NCBI RefSeq assembly: GCF_023091745.1
Contig: NC_068925.1
Coordinates: 75,767,085 to 75,831,084, forward strand
From: Budorcas taxicolor
Taxonomy: Eukaryota; Chordata; Mammalia; Artiodactyla; Bovidae
Length of the DNA: 64,000 nt
Direction: 5' to 3'
Positions 1 to 10,242 of the stretch are shown here, one piece after another; the stretch's first letter is position 1; every line of letters begins with the position of its first letter. Under the pieces are notes generated by a model, which saw nothing but the letters and a program-made list of their open reading frames with translations, had not been told where the DNA came from and made no database searches. The translations under genes and the position numbers were made by a program.

Positions 1-52
1 TTTAAATTTCCCCAGATGATTTATTTGTACACCAAGGCTGAGAATCATTGAT
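1..52. mobile_element. MER5-like hAT-Charlie MITE, cut by window edge
   Basis: The first 50 bases read like the terminal part of a MER5A/MER5B element, ending in a degenerate form of the inverted-terminal motif (ctgagaatcattgatc against the usual ttgagaaccactg). The other end lies outside the window. It is a non-autonomous DNA transposon relic with no coding capacity. Confidence 0.4.
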
Positions 53-431
53 CTATCCTGATGAACAGCTCTGCTCTTGGGCAAATTCAGTCACTACCGA
101 GGCTTCTCTGTTGAATAGTTTTGATGGACATTTAGCATAGAAATCCACCCTCACTGGAAATGCATGGGATCCAGTGGGATCCAGAGAAGCTGACCATGCT
201 TCTAGATTAAGGAAAGGGTCTGAGTTGTCCTAAGCGCCAAACCCTTGTCAGTGTAGTGGAATAATGTACATGTCACTCAACATAAGTCAATGAGATGTAA
301 AGAGATGTTTCTATATATGGTCTTATAGATATATGTGAGCTAGTAAATCTGTTATTACTTAAGCTAACTTTACTTGGATGAAGGTGTCTGAACTCGTATT
401 GTTATTTGCCTTATGAATAACAAAGGACAGA
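53..431. other. Single-copy DNA, nothing recognised
   Basis: There is no open frame above background and I recognise no repeat. A short duplicated phrase, gatccagtgggatccag, lies near 168-184. Confidence 0.5.
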
Positions 432-441
432 ATAATGCAGT

Positions 442-1242
442 TCAGTTCAGTTGCTCAGTCATGTCCAACTCTTTGTGACCCCATGAACTACAGCACGCCA
501 GGCCTTGCTGTCCATCACCAACTCCCAGACTTTACTCAAACTTATGTCCATTGAGTCTGTGACGCCATCCAACCATCTCATCCTCTGCCGTCCCCTTCTC
601 CTCCCGCACTCAACCTTTCCCAGCATCAGGGTCTTTTCAAATCAGTCAGCTCTTTGCATCAGGTAGCCAAAGTACTGGGGCTTCAGCTTCAGCATCAGTC
701 CTTCCAATGAACACCCAGGACTGATCTCCTTTAGGATGGACTGGTTGGATCTCCTTGCAGTCAAAAGGACTCTCAAGAGTCTTCTCCAACACTGCAGTTC
801 AAAATCATCAATTCTTCGGCGCTCAGCTTTCTTTATAGTCCAACTCTCACATCCACACATGACTACTGGAAAAATGATGCCTTGACTAGATGGACCTTTG
901 TTGATAAAGTAATGTCTCTGCTTTTCAATATGCTATCTAGATTGGTCATAACTTTCCTTCCAAGGAGTAAACGTCTTTTAATTTCACAGCTGCAATCACC
1001 ATCTGCAGTGATTTTGGAGCCCAAAAAATAAAGTCAGCCACTGTTTCCATTGTTTCCCCATCTATCTGCCATGCAGTGATGGGACCAGATGCCATGATCT
1101 TAGTTCTCTGAATATTGAGCTTTAAGCCAACTTTTTCACTCTCCTCTTTCACTTTCATCAAAAGGCTCTTTAGTTCTTCTTCACTTTCCGCCATAAGGGT
1201 GGTGTCATCTGCATATCTGAGGTTATTGATATTTCTCCCTAT
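442..1242 (-). mobile_element. BovB (RTE) LINE, 5'-truncated, with target-site duplication
   Basis: This is the 3' end of a BovB element in antisense. The plus strand starts with the reversed tail (repeats of cagtt) and runs back through the 3' end of the reverse-transcriptase frame. Minus-strand peptides keep the C-terminal landmark GCESWTIKKAERRRIDDFEL; the YADD codons lie at 1204-1215, just inside the truncated 5' end. The frame is broken by stops and shifts. A perfect 10-bp TSD, ataatgcagt, flanks it at 432-441 and 1243-1252, so both insertion boundaries are well placed. Confidence 0.93.
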
Positions 1243-1399
1243 ATAATGCAGTAAATTATGCAGTAAACCCTATACTGTCAAAAAAATGGGAACAGGTCTA
1301 CCAAATTTGACTAAAATCTTTCTACCTCCCTTCTTATTTCCTCACATCCATTTCTCCCATTACCCTAGTCTCTCTGTGGCAGGGTAGAAAAGTAAAGTG

Positions 1400-1590
1400 A
1401 ATGCCTAAGGACTGTATTTCTGTTTCCAACCTCTCATAAGAAGAATGACCTTGGGAAAGTCCCCAGCTTTATCTAAGCCATATTTTGCTGATATTTAGCA
1501 GGATAAGAGTAATATCTGTGTCACAAAGCTTTCATGAGCATCAAATGAGATAATGGATGGGCAAGCATCCTGCAAATGGTAAGTTGCTAT
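1400..1590 (+). mobile_element. MIR SINE relic
   Basis: The MIR core-like phrase tgaccttgggaaagtcc is followed by a diverged 3' half ending near atcaaatgagataatgg. It is an old tRNA-derived SINE with its head eroded. Confidence 0.55.
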
Positions 1591-2704
1591 AAAAATGTCA
1601 TCTGTAGCTTTTTCGTGGTTGTTTCTTGCTGTTAGGAAAAATAAGCAGTGGTTTCAAAGGGGGCAGTTTATTCATACCACTGGCTAGTATGCATCCATGC
1701 ATTGTCTCATGAAGAATCCAGGCAAAGCTGCATGTACTGCCGGTTCTGGCAGGGTTCCCATCTGAGAAAATGTCCCTGAGTTATCTAGAGCAATCAGGTT
1801 GGAGGAAGAGACATAAATTGCACTGTTCCTTACAAGCAGGGGGGAGTCAGACAGAGGGGCAGAAAGGGAGGGTGCAACCTAAATGATTTTTAATTATTTT
1901 CTGATTCACTACATCATTAGGGAGACAGAGAAGCCTCTTAAGACGTAAGACATAGTGATCTAATGTCATTGATTTTCACATATATTTTACGAGTTATGAA
2001 ATACGATGAAGCTGGGAGAGAAAAGCTTTTCAAATATGATAAGACTAGAGAATCTCTAAGCCCATTTATAAGAAAAGAAAGTCAAATTCAGGCTGACGCT
2101 GCAAAAGCTGGGCTTGAAAACTCCCTAGCTACCCAAACCTACCCTGAGGGTGGTTGACTGTCCCCTTCTTAATGATAAATTTAGGAATTAGTTTGTATCT
2201 GCTAAAATATAAGTTTCTCTATACCATTGGCATTGTATCCTCAAACTCTAGCATAGCAAGCCCTCAGTATATTTTGAAACAATGAAACTTAAATGTCTAA
2301 CACTGCACTGGGTCCTTCAGAAACAATGGAGTCTGACTCCCTTACACTGAGGTTATAATTATTTGGAGCCCTACATGCAAAAATAATTTAATAAGAAACA
2401 TAGACAATGGTGCAAATTATACAATTAAGCCCCAAAGAGCTACTATAAACTGTGAAGTACTAGCTTTAACCCAACAAAGGAAAAAGTAAGTATGGGCTAG
2501 TATTACATAGGATGACATTCCAGATGAAGTAGAATATATACTTAATTCTCCAGTGCTTAGCATGCAGCCTTGAGCGACTATGATGTCCTTCCATATTCAA
2601 TCCAGCAGCTTTATTCCTAATTAATCGCTTCATTTTATCCAAAGGAGAACAGAAGCAAGTGTCAATCAACCCATCTGAAGTATAAATGATCTGTGATGTT
2701 AAAA
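1591..2704. other. Single-copy DNA, nothing recognised
   Basis: No repeat or credible coding sequence was recognised. The open frames here are under 70 codons, with no domain or splice context. A C-rich run at about 2747-2765 marks the approach to the L1 that follows. Confidence 0.5.
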
Positions 2705-3430
2705 TACATTCAGTGACAGATGCCGAGTAGAAGGATGTGTGCTCACCTCCCCCCCACCCGCCCCCTGCTACGAGAACTCCAAAATCACAACTAATTGCTG
2801 AACAGCCATTGACAGGAGGATGCTAGAACCTACCAAAAAGACAGCCCGTCTCCAAAGGCAAAAGAGAAGCTGCAATGAGACACAGGAGGGGCACAATCAT
2901 GATAAAATCAAACCCCATACCTGTCAGGTGGGTGACCCACAATCTGGAGAACAATTACACCACAGAGGTTCTCCCACTGCTGCGCAGGTTCTGAGCCCCA
3001 CCTGAGGCTTCCCAGCCTGGGAATGTGGCAAAGGAACTAGGAATCCTCAGGGAATCTGACTTTGAAGGCTAGCGGGATTTGACTGCCAGAACTCAGCAAG
3101 ACTGGGGGAAGCCAAAACTCCACTCTTGGAAGGCACACATACAACCTGGTGTACATGGGGACCTGGGGAAAGGAGCAATAACCCCAAGGAGATTGAACCA
3201 GACCTGCCTACTAATGCTGGAGGGTCCCTTGCAGAGGCATGGGTCTGCAGTGGCTCACCATGGGGACAAGGACCCTGGTAGCAGCTATCCTAGGAAGCAC
3301 CCACTGGCATGAGCCCTCCTGGAGGTCATCACCATTCGCCCTTCCATAGAGCCTGTCGACTCCAAGGCTGGGTCAGTTCAGATCAAACCAGGGAGGGAGT
3401 GCAGCCTCACTCATCAGCAAACAAGTGGAC
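2705..3430 (+). mobile_element. Cetartiodactyl L1 5' UTR
   Basis: The segment matches the 5' untranslated (promoter) region of artiodactyl L1 as I remember it: landmarks include cgagaactccaaaatcacaa, the aaccccatacctgtcaggtg stretch, and a G/C-rich series ending near the cagcctcactcatcagcaaa phrase. It carries no coding sequence. It stops abruptly at about 3430 and is followed directly by the 3' portion of ORF2, so ORF1 and most of ORF2 are missing. Confidence 0.72.
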
Positions 3431-5388
3431 TACTACCAAAGGCAATATGCAGATTCGGTGCAATCTCTATCAAATTACCAAAGGCATTTTTCACAGAACT
3501 AGAACAAAGAAATCCTAAAGTTTGTTTGGAGATGCCAAAGACCTCAAACAGTGAAAGGAATCTTGAGAAAGAAAAATGGAGCTAGAGGAATCAGGCTCCC
3601 TGACCTCAGACTATACTGCAAACCTATACTTATCAAAAGAGTATGGCATTGGCACAAAAGTACTTCAAAATATAGATCAATGGAACAGGATAGAAGGCCC
3701 CAAAATAAATCCATGCACCTATAGTCAATTATTTATGACAAAGAAGGCAAGACAATGTTGGCAAGACAGTCTCTTGAACAAATGGTGCTTGGAAACTGGA
3801 CAGCTACATGTAAAGAAACATGAAATGAGATCATTCTTTAATACCATACACAAAAATAAGCTCGAAATGGATTAAAGACCTAAATATGAGACTGGACACT
3901 ATAAAACTCCTAGAGAAAAACACAGGCAGAATACTCTCTGACATAAATGGCTGCAATATCTTTTTTGATGCATCTCCTAGAATAATAGAAATAATAACAA
4001 AAATAAACAAATGGGACCTACTTAGACTCCAAAGCCTTTTCACAGCAAAGGAAACAATAAACAAAATGAAAAGACAACAAACAGATTGGGAGAAAATATT
4101 TGCAAATTATGTGACTACAAAGGATTAGTCTTCAAAATCTACAAACAGCTTATGAAGCATAATATCAACAAAACAAACAACCCAATCAATAAATGGGCAG
4201 AAAACCTAAACAGATATTTCTCCAAAGAAAACATACAGATGGCCAACAAATACATGAAAAGATGTTCAACACTGCTTATTATTCAGTTCAGTTCAGTTCA
4301 TTTCAGTTGCTCAGTCGTGTCCGACTCTTTGCGACCCCATGAATCGCAGCACGCCAGGCCTCCCTGTCCATCACCAACTCCCAGAGTTCACTCAGACTCA
4401 CGTCCATTGAGTCCGTGATGCCATCCAGCCATCTCATCCTCCATTGTCCCGTTCTCCTCCTGCCCACAATCCCTCCCAGCATCAGAGTCTTTTCCAATGA
4501 GTCAATTCTTCGCATGAGGTGGCCAAAGTACTGGAGTTTCAGCTTTAGCATCAGTCCTTCCAAAGAAATCCCAGGCTTGATCTCCTTCAGAATGGACTGG
4601 TTGGATCTCCTTGCAGTCCAAGGGACTCTCAAGAGTCTTCTCCAACACCACAGTTCAAAAGCATCAATTCTTGGGCGCTCAGCCTTCTTCACAGTCCAAC
4701 TCTCACATCCATACATGACCACAGGAAAAACCATAGCCTTGACTAGATGGACCTTTGTTGGCGAAGTAATGTCTCTGCTTTTCAATATGCTATCTAGGTT
4801 GGTCATAACTTTTCTTCCAAGGAGTAAGCGTCTTTTAATTTCATGGCTGCAGTCACCATCTGCAGTGATTTTGGAGCCCCAAAAAACAAAGTCTGACACT
4901 GTTTCCACTGTTTCCCCATCTATTTCCCATGAAGTGATGGGACCAGATGCCATGATCTTAGTTTTCTGACTGTTGAGCTTGAAGCCAACTTTTTCGCTCT
5001 CCTCTTTTACTTTCATCAAGAGGCTTTTTAGTTCCTCTTCACTTTCTGCCATAAGGGTGGTGTCATCTGCATATCTGAGGTTATTGATATTTCTCCCAGC
5101 AATCTTGATTCCAGCTTGTGCTTCTTCCAACCCAGCGTTTTTCATGATGTATTCTGGAAATGCAAATCAAAACTACAACAAGACATCACCTCACACCAGT
5201 CAAAATGGCCATCATCAAAAATCTACAAACAATAAATGCTGGAGAGGGTGTGGAAAGAAGTAAACCCTCCTACACTGTTGGTGGATATGTAAGGTGGTAC
5301 AGCCACTATGAACAATATGCAGGTTCCTTGAAAAAACTAAAAATAGAGCTACCATATGACCATGCAATCCCACTCCTGGGTGTATCAG
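3431..5388 (+). pseudogene. L1 ORF2 C-terminal remnant, split by BovB
   Basis: The DNA is homologous to the 3' part of L1 ORF2, beyond the reverse-transcriptase core. It starts in the region encoding the EESGSLTSDYTANLYLSKE-like stretch and runs toward the end of ORF2. The open pieces at 3576-3875, 3886-4128 and 4086-4418 lie in different frames, so the frame is shifted several times. It is interrupted by a BovB at 4284-5153 and resumes at 5154 with gaaatgcaaatcaaaactac, a typical L1 phrase. It ends at 5388, where another BovB fragment begins, and no L1 3' UTR follows. This copy cannot move by itself. Confidence 0.8.
4284..5153 (-). mobile_element. BovB LINE inserted in L1, 5'-truncated
   Basis: This antisense BovB 3' fragment includes the full tail and 280 uninterrupted codons of the reverse-transcriptase C-terminal half (minus strand, 4303-5145). 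Visible residues include LRYADDTTLMAES (RT catalytic YADD) and MYGCESWTVKKAE further on. RT motifs upstream of YADD are lost by truncation, so no active enzyme is encoded. Only a short shared tattc exists at the two borders; I could not define a long TSD. Confidence 0.92.
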
Positions 5389-5575
5389 CTCAGTTCAGTT
5401 CAGTTCAGTCACTCAGTCGTGTCTGACTCTCTGTGACCCCATGTATTGCAGCACGCCAGGCCTCCATATCCATTACCAGTTCCCGGAGTTCACTCAAAAC
5501 TCGCGTCCATTGAGTCAGTGATGCCATCCTGCCATCTCATCCTCTGTCGACCCCTTCTCCTCCTACTATTCTCGT
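5389..5575 (-). mobile_element. Short BovB 3' fragment
   Basis: The segment opens with the reversed BovB tail (cagttcag repeats) followed by about 180 bp of the 3' end. It stops inside the arginine-rich stretch of the RT C terminus. It sits exactly where the preceding L1 ends, so it may have truncated that copy or used its end as target. Confidence 0.85.
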
Positions 5576-6235
5576 GACTCTATTGTCTCAAGGTGCCACC
5601 AAGTACTTCTGGCTTCTTAACAGCATACCAAAGTGAGGGTGTGAGGTTGGAAAGACAAATTAAGAATTTTTCATGGCTCTGCCCAAGAAAAGACTACTAA
5701 ATTACCAACAAAAATAGATGGAAGAAAGACCAGAAAATTGTATGTATTCCCATAAATTAAAGAGTAGTTGGCCATTAAGGTGGCCATTATTTTAAAAAAA
5801 AAATTAACAAGCAGTGAGAATGTGAAGAAGTTGGAATCTTTGTGCGTTAGTGGAAAAGTAAAATGATACAGCCACCGTGGCAAACAGTAGAGCAGTTTCT
5901 CAAAAAGAAAAGCATGCAATTATGATCTAGGAATTCCATTTCTGGTATATACTCCCCCCGCTCCCCCTGCAAAGAAGTGAAAGCAGAGGACAAGTGGGCT
6001 AGAAAGTGGAGTTTGGAGAACAGGCCAATGGAGGGGACAGCTGGTGGATATTAAGAGACAGCCTGAAGGGTTGGGAGTAAGAAGTTCCCATCACTTCTGG
6101 AAGAAGCCTGGGCCACCATAGAAGCAAGGTGCCACTGCAGAGTGACACACAAGTTTGGGGGGACTGCCATCATAACCCCCTGCCCCACCCCCTGGACCCT
6201 GCCTTGACAATCACTGGGAGAGGTACCCACCTGAG

Positions 6236-6843
6236 CAAAAACAAGACCTAGAGCTGACTGTGGCTCAGTTAATCAGCATCTCAATGCAAAATTCAGGCTC
6301 AAATCAAAGAAAGCCAGGGAAAACCACTCAGTCATTCAGGCAAGATGCAAATCAAATCCCTTATGATTTTATAGTGGAGGTGACAAATAGATTCAAGGGA
6401 CTAGACCAGTAGATAGACTGCCTAAAGAACCAGAGAAGGAGGTTTGTAACATTGTACAGGAAGTGGTGACCCAAACCATGCCCAAGAAAAAGGAATGCAA
6501 GAAGGCAAAGTGGTTGTCTGAGGAGGGCTTACAAATAGCTGAGAAAAGAGGAGACGTGAAAGGCAAAGAAGAAAGGGAAAGATAAACCCACCTGAATGCA
6601 GAGTTCCAGAGAACAGCAAGGAGAGATAAGAAAGTTTTCTTAAGTGAACAATGCAAAGAAACAGAGGAAAACAATAGAATGGGAAAGACTAGAGATCACT
6701 TTAAGAAAACTGGAGACACCAAGGGAATATTTCATGCAAAGATGGGCATAATAAAGGACCAAAATGGCAAAAAGCTAACAGAAGGAAAAGAGAGTAAGAA
6801 GAGGTGGCAAGAATACACAGAAGAACTGTGCAAAAAAAGGTAA
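6236..6843 (+). mobile_element. Old BovB internal fragment
   Basis: This covers the stretch between endonuclease and reverse transcriptase. It lines up with 49920-50520 of the full-length copy in this window (shared phrases caaatcccttatgattttat-type, gcaaggagagataagaaag, aagaatacacagaagaact). It is on the plus strand, unlike the next BovB, and diverged, with stops in all frames. Both BovB ends are missing. Confidence 0.85.
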
Positions 6844-9478
6844 TTCTCAGAATGGGAGAAAATATTTACCAATGAAGCAACTGACAAGGGATTAATCTCT
6901 AAAATATACAAACAGCTCAAGTCAGTCAGTCAGTTCAGTCGCTCAGTCGTGTCTGACTCTTTGCAACCTCATGAACAGCAGCATGCCAGGCCTCCCTGTC
7001 CATCACCAACTCCGGGAGTTCACTCAGACTCATGTCCATCAAGTCGGTGATGCATCCAGCCATCTCATCCTCTGTCGTCCCCTTCTCCTCCTGCCCCCAA
7101 TCCCTCCCAGTATCAGAGTCTTTCCCAATGAGTCAACTCTTTGCATGAGGTGGCCAAAGTATTGGAGTTTCAGCTTTAGCATCAGTCCTTCCAAAGGACA
7201 CTCAGGACTGATCTCCTTCAGAATGGGCTGGTTGGATCTCCTTGCAGTCCAAGGGACTCTCAAGAGTCTTCTCCAACACCACAGTTCAAAAGCATCAATC
7301 CTTCAGCACTCAGCTTTCTTCACCATCCAACTCTCACATCCATACATGACCATAGGAAAAACGATAGCCTTGACTAGATGGACCTTAGTCGGCAAAGTAA
7401 TGTCTCTGCTTTTCAATATGCTATCTAGATTGGTCATAACTTTCCTTTCGAGGAAGTGTCTTTTAATTTCATGGCTGCAGTCACCATCTACAGTGATTTT
7501 GGAGCCCAAAACACAAAGTCTGACACTGTTTCCACTGTTTCCCCATCTACTTGCCATGAAGTGATGGGACCACATGCCATGATCTTCGTTTTCTGAATGT
7601 TGAGCTTGAAGCCAACTTTTTCACTCTCCTCTTTCACTTTCATCAAAAGGCTTTTGAGTTCCTCTTCACTTTCTGCCATAAGGGTGGTGTCATCTGCATA
7701 TCTGAGGTTATTGATATTTCTCCCGGCAATCTTGATTCCAGCTTGTGCTTCTTCCAGCCCAGTGTTTCTCATGATGTACCCCTCATAGAAGATAAATAAG
7801 CAGGGTGACGATATACAGCCTTGACGTACTCCTTTTCCTATTTGGAACCGGTCTGTTGTTCCATGTCCAGTTCTAACTGTTGCTTCCTGACCTGCATACA
7901 GGTTTTCAAGAGGCAGGTCAGGTGGTCTGGCATTCCCATCTGTTTCAGAATTGTTCACAGTTCATTGTGCTCCACACAGTCAAAGGCTTTGGCATAGTCA
8001 ATAAAGCAGAAATAGATGTTTTTTCTGGAACTCTCTTGCTTTTTCCATGATCCAGTGGATGTTGGCAATTTGATCTCTGGTTCCTCTGCCTTTTCTAAAA
8101 CCAGCTTGAACATCTGGAAGTTCACGGTTCACATATTGCTGAAGCCTGGCTTGGAGAATTTTGAGCATTACTTGACTAGCGTGTGAGATGAGTGCAATTG
8201 TGTGGTAGTTTGAGCATTCTTTGGCATTGCCTTTCTTTAGAATTGGAATGAAAACTGACCTTTTCCAGTCCTGCGGCCACTGCTGAGTTTTCCAAATTTG
8301 CTGGCATATTGAGTGCAGCACTTTCACAGCATCATCTTTCAGGATTTGAAATAGCTCAACTGGAATTCCATCACCTCCACTAGCTTTGTTCATAGTGATT
8401 GATGCTTTCTAGGGCCCACTTGACTTCACATTCCAGGATGTCTGGCTCTAGGTGAGTGATCACACCATCGTGATTATCTTGGTCGTGAAGATCTTTTTTG
8501 TTCAGTTTTTTGTACAGCTCAAGTAGCTGAATATAAAAAAACAACCCAATCAAAAATGAGCAGAAGCCCTACATAGACATTTCTCTAAAGAAGACATACA
8601 GATGGCCAACAAGCACATGAAAAGTTGCTCAGCATCACTTATTATTAGAGAAATGCAAATTAAAACTGCAATAAGGTATCACTTCAAATGAGTCAGAGTT
8701 GCCATTATCAAAAAGTCTACAACTAATAAATGACGGAGAGGGTGTGGAGAAAAGGAAACCCTCCTACACTGTTGCTAGGAATGTAAATTGGTATAGCCAC
8801 CACGGAGAATAGTATGGATATTCCTTCAAAAGCTAAAAACAGAATGACCATATGACTTGGAAATCCCACTCCTGGGCATATTCCTGGAGAGAACTCGACT
8901 CCAAAAGATACATACACCCCAATATTCACTGCAGCACTATTTACAACAGCAAGGACATGGAAGCAACCTAAATGTCCATCAACAGACGAATGCATAAAGA
9001 ATGCGGTACATATATACTATGTAGTATTATTCAGCCATAAAAAAGGGATGAAATTGTGCCATTTCCAGATATATGGATTACCTAGAGACTGTCATAGAGA
9101 GTGAAATAAGTCAAATAGGAAAACAAATATCATATAATATTGCTTCTGTGTGGAATCTAGAAAAGAGTACAGATAACTTATTTGCAAAGCAGAAAAGACA
9201 CAGATGTAGAGAACAAATGTATGGATACCAAGGGGGAAAGGGGAAGGCGGGATGAATTGAGAGATTGGGATTGACATATATACACTACCATGTAGAAAAC
9301 AGATAACTGATGAGAACCTACTGTATACCACAGGAAACTCAATGCTCTGTGTTAACTCAAACAGGAAGGATATCTAACAAGTGTATGTGTAGATACATGT
9401 AGCTGGTTCACTTTGGTATACAGCAGAAACTAATAAACCATTATAAAGCAACTATACTCCAATAAACAGTAATAATTA
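6844..9478 (+). mobile_element. Ruminant L1, ORF2 end plus 3' UTR, split by BovB
   Basis: The element is 5'-truncated. It begins at 6844 (gaatgggagaaaatatttac), is interrupted at 6922, resumes at 8525 and ends near 9478 with caactatactccaataaaca, the standard L1 3' end. It includes the ORF2 C terminus, for example the segment around cactcctgggcatattcctg, and the 3' UTR with cctactgtataccacagg. The frames are broken. Confidence 0.85.
6923..8513 (-). mobile_element. BovB LINE, 1.6 kb, with perfect 11-bp TSD
   Basis: This antisense BovB covers the whole reverse-transcriptase core to the 3' tail. Minus-strand pieces include NKASGGDGIPVELFQILKDD (7998-8393), the RYADDTTLMAES motif (7488-7958) and the C-terminal GRRRRGRQRMRWLD segment (7039-7263). 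Frameshifts separate them, so the protein is not expressible. The TSD acagctcaagt is exact at 6912-6922 and 8514-8524, and the target was the L1 described above. The 5' end is truncated just upstream of the RT domain. Confidence 0.95.
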
Positions 9479-9970
9479 AAACAAACATTTGAACTCCTGC
9501 CCCAAAAAAGTTGAACTCAAGGACTCAAAGATATTTGTGTGTTCGTTTCAGAGTAGCATCATTCACAATAGTCCAAAGGTGAAACAATATAAATATTCAT
9601 CAAGAAATGAATGAGTAATCTAACTATGGTGCATACAGGCAATGGAATATTATTCCAGCCTTAGAATGAAATTCTATCGCATTCTACAACATGGATGCTC
9701 CTTGAAGGCCTTATACTATGTATGTGAAATAAGCCAAATAAAAAAGATAAAATAATGCATGAGGCTTCTTACGTGAAGCACCTAAGAACAGCCAAATTCA
9801 TAGAGACAGAAAATAGAAGAGTGGCTCCCAGAGCCTGGGGGAGGGAGGAATGGGCAGTAATTGCTTAACGGGTATAGAGTTTGCGTTTAGGAAAATGAAA
9901 AAGTTCTGGAGTCGGGTGGTGGTGAGAGCTGCACAATGATGTAAATATGTTTGATGTTACTGAACTGTAA

Positions 9971-10093
9971 TGGCATGGCAACCCACGCCAGCATTCTTGC
10001 CTGGAGAATTCCATGGACGGGTGGGCTACAGCCCATGGGGTCGCAAAGAGTTGAACGTGACTGAAGCGACTTAGCATGCAGCATGCACGCACG
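9971..10093 (+). mobile_element. Bov-A type SINE, 3' unit
   Basis: A half-length SINE unit runs from tggcatggcaacccacgcc to the gactgaagcgacttagca tail. A 9-bp TSD, gaactgtaa, lies at 9962-9970 and 10094-10102. It sits inside the ancient L1. Confidence 0.9.
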
Positions 10094-10188
10094 GAACTGT
10101 AAACTTAGAAGTGGCAACAGGAAACAACTACTGAGTTTCAACATAATGAATATAATGAAAAAATTAAACAGCTAAAGTGGTCAATTTA

Positions 10189-10212
10189 TGTGTGTGTGTG
10201 TGCGCACGCACG
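10189..10212. repeat. (TG)n/(CG) alternating purine-pyrimidine tract
   Basis: Uninterrupted alternation starts as TG repeats and turns to gcgcacgcacg. Such tracts are often length-polymorphic and can adopt Z-DNA. Confidence 0.9.
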
Positions 10213-10242
10213 TATTTTACCACAATTTAGTAAAAAAGAAGT

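Larger units (their letters stand above)
5725..10242 (+). mobile_element. Ancient L1 3' end, host to nested insertions
   Basis: Three pieces of one old L1 can be joined in order. 5725-5985 is an ORF2-end phrase around gatacagccaccgtggcaaa. 9515-9970 is the 3' part with tcacaatagtccaaaggtg and the agagcctgggggagggagg region. 10103-10242 runs to the tattttaccacaattt end. The break at 5985/9515 is seamless with respect to L1 order, so the 3.5 kb between them is later insertion. The intervening 5990-6235 stretch I cannot assign. Confidence 0.68.

Noticed and set aside
4415..5263. Plus-strand frames over BovB copies (also 6971-7564, 22511-22906, 34398-35144, and 51411-52097 minus)
   Set aside because: They recur at every BovB copy as the antisense of the real RT frame, so they are shadows.
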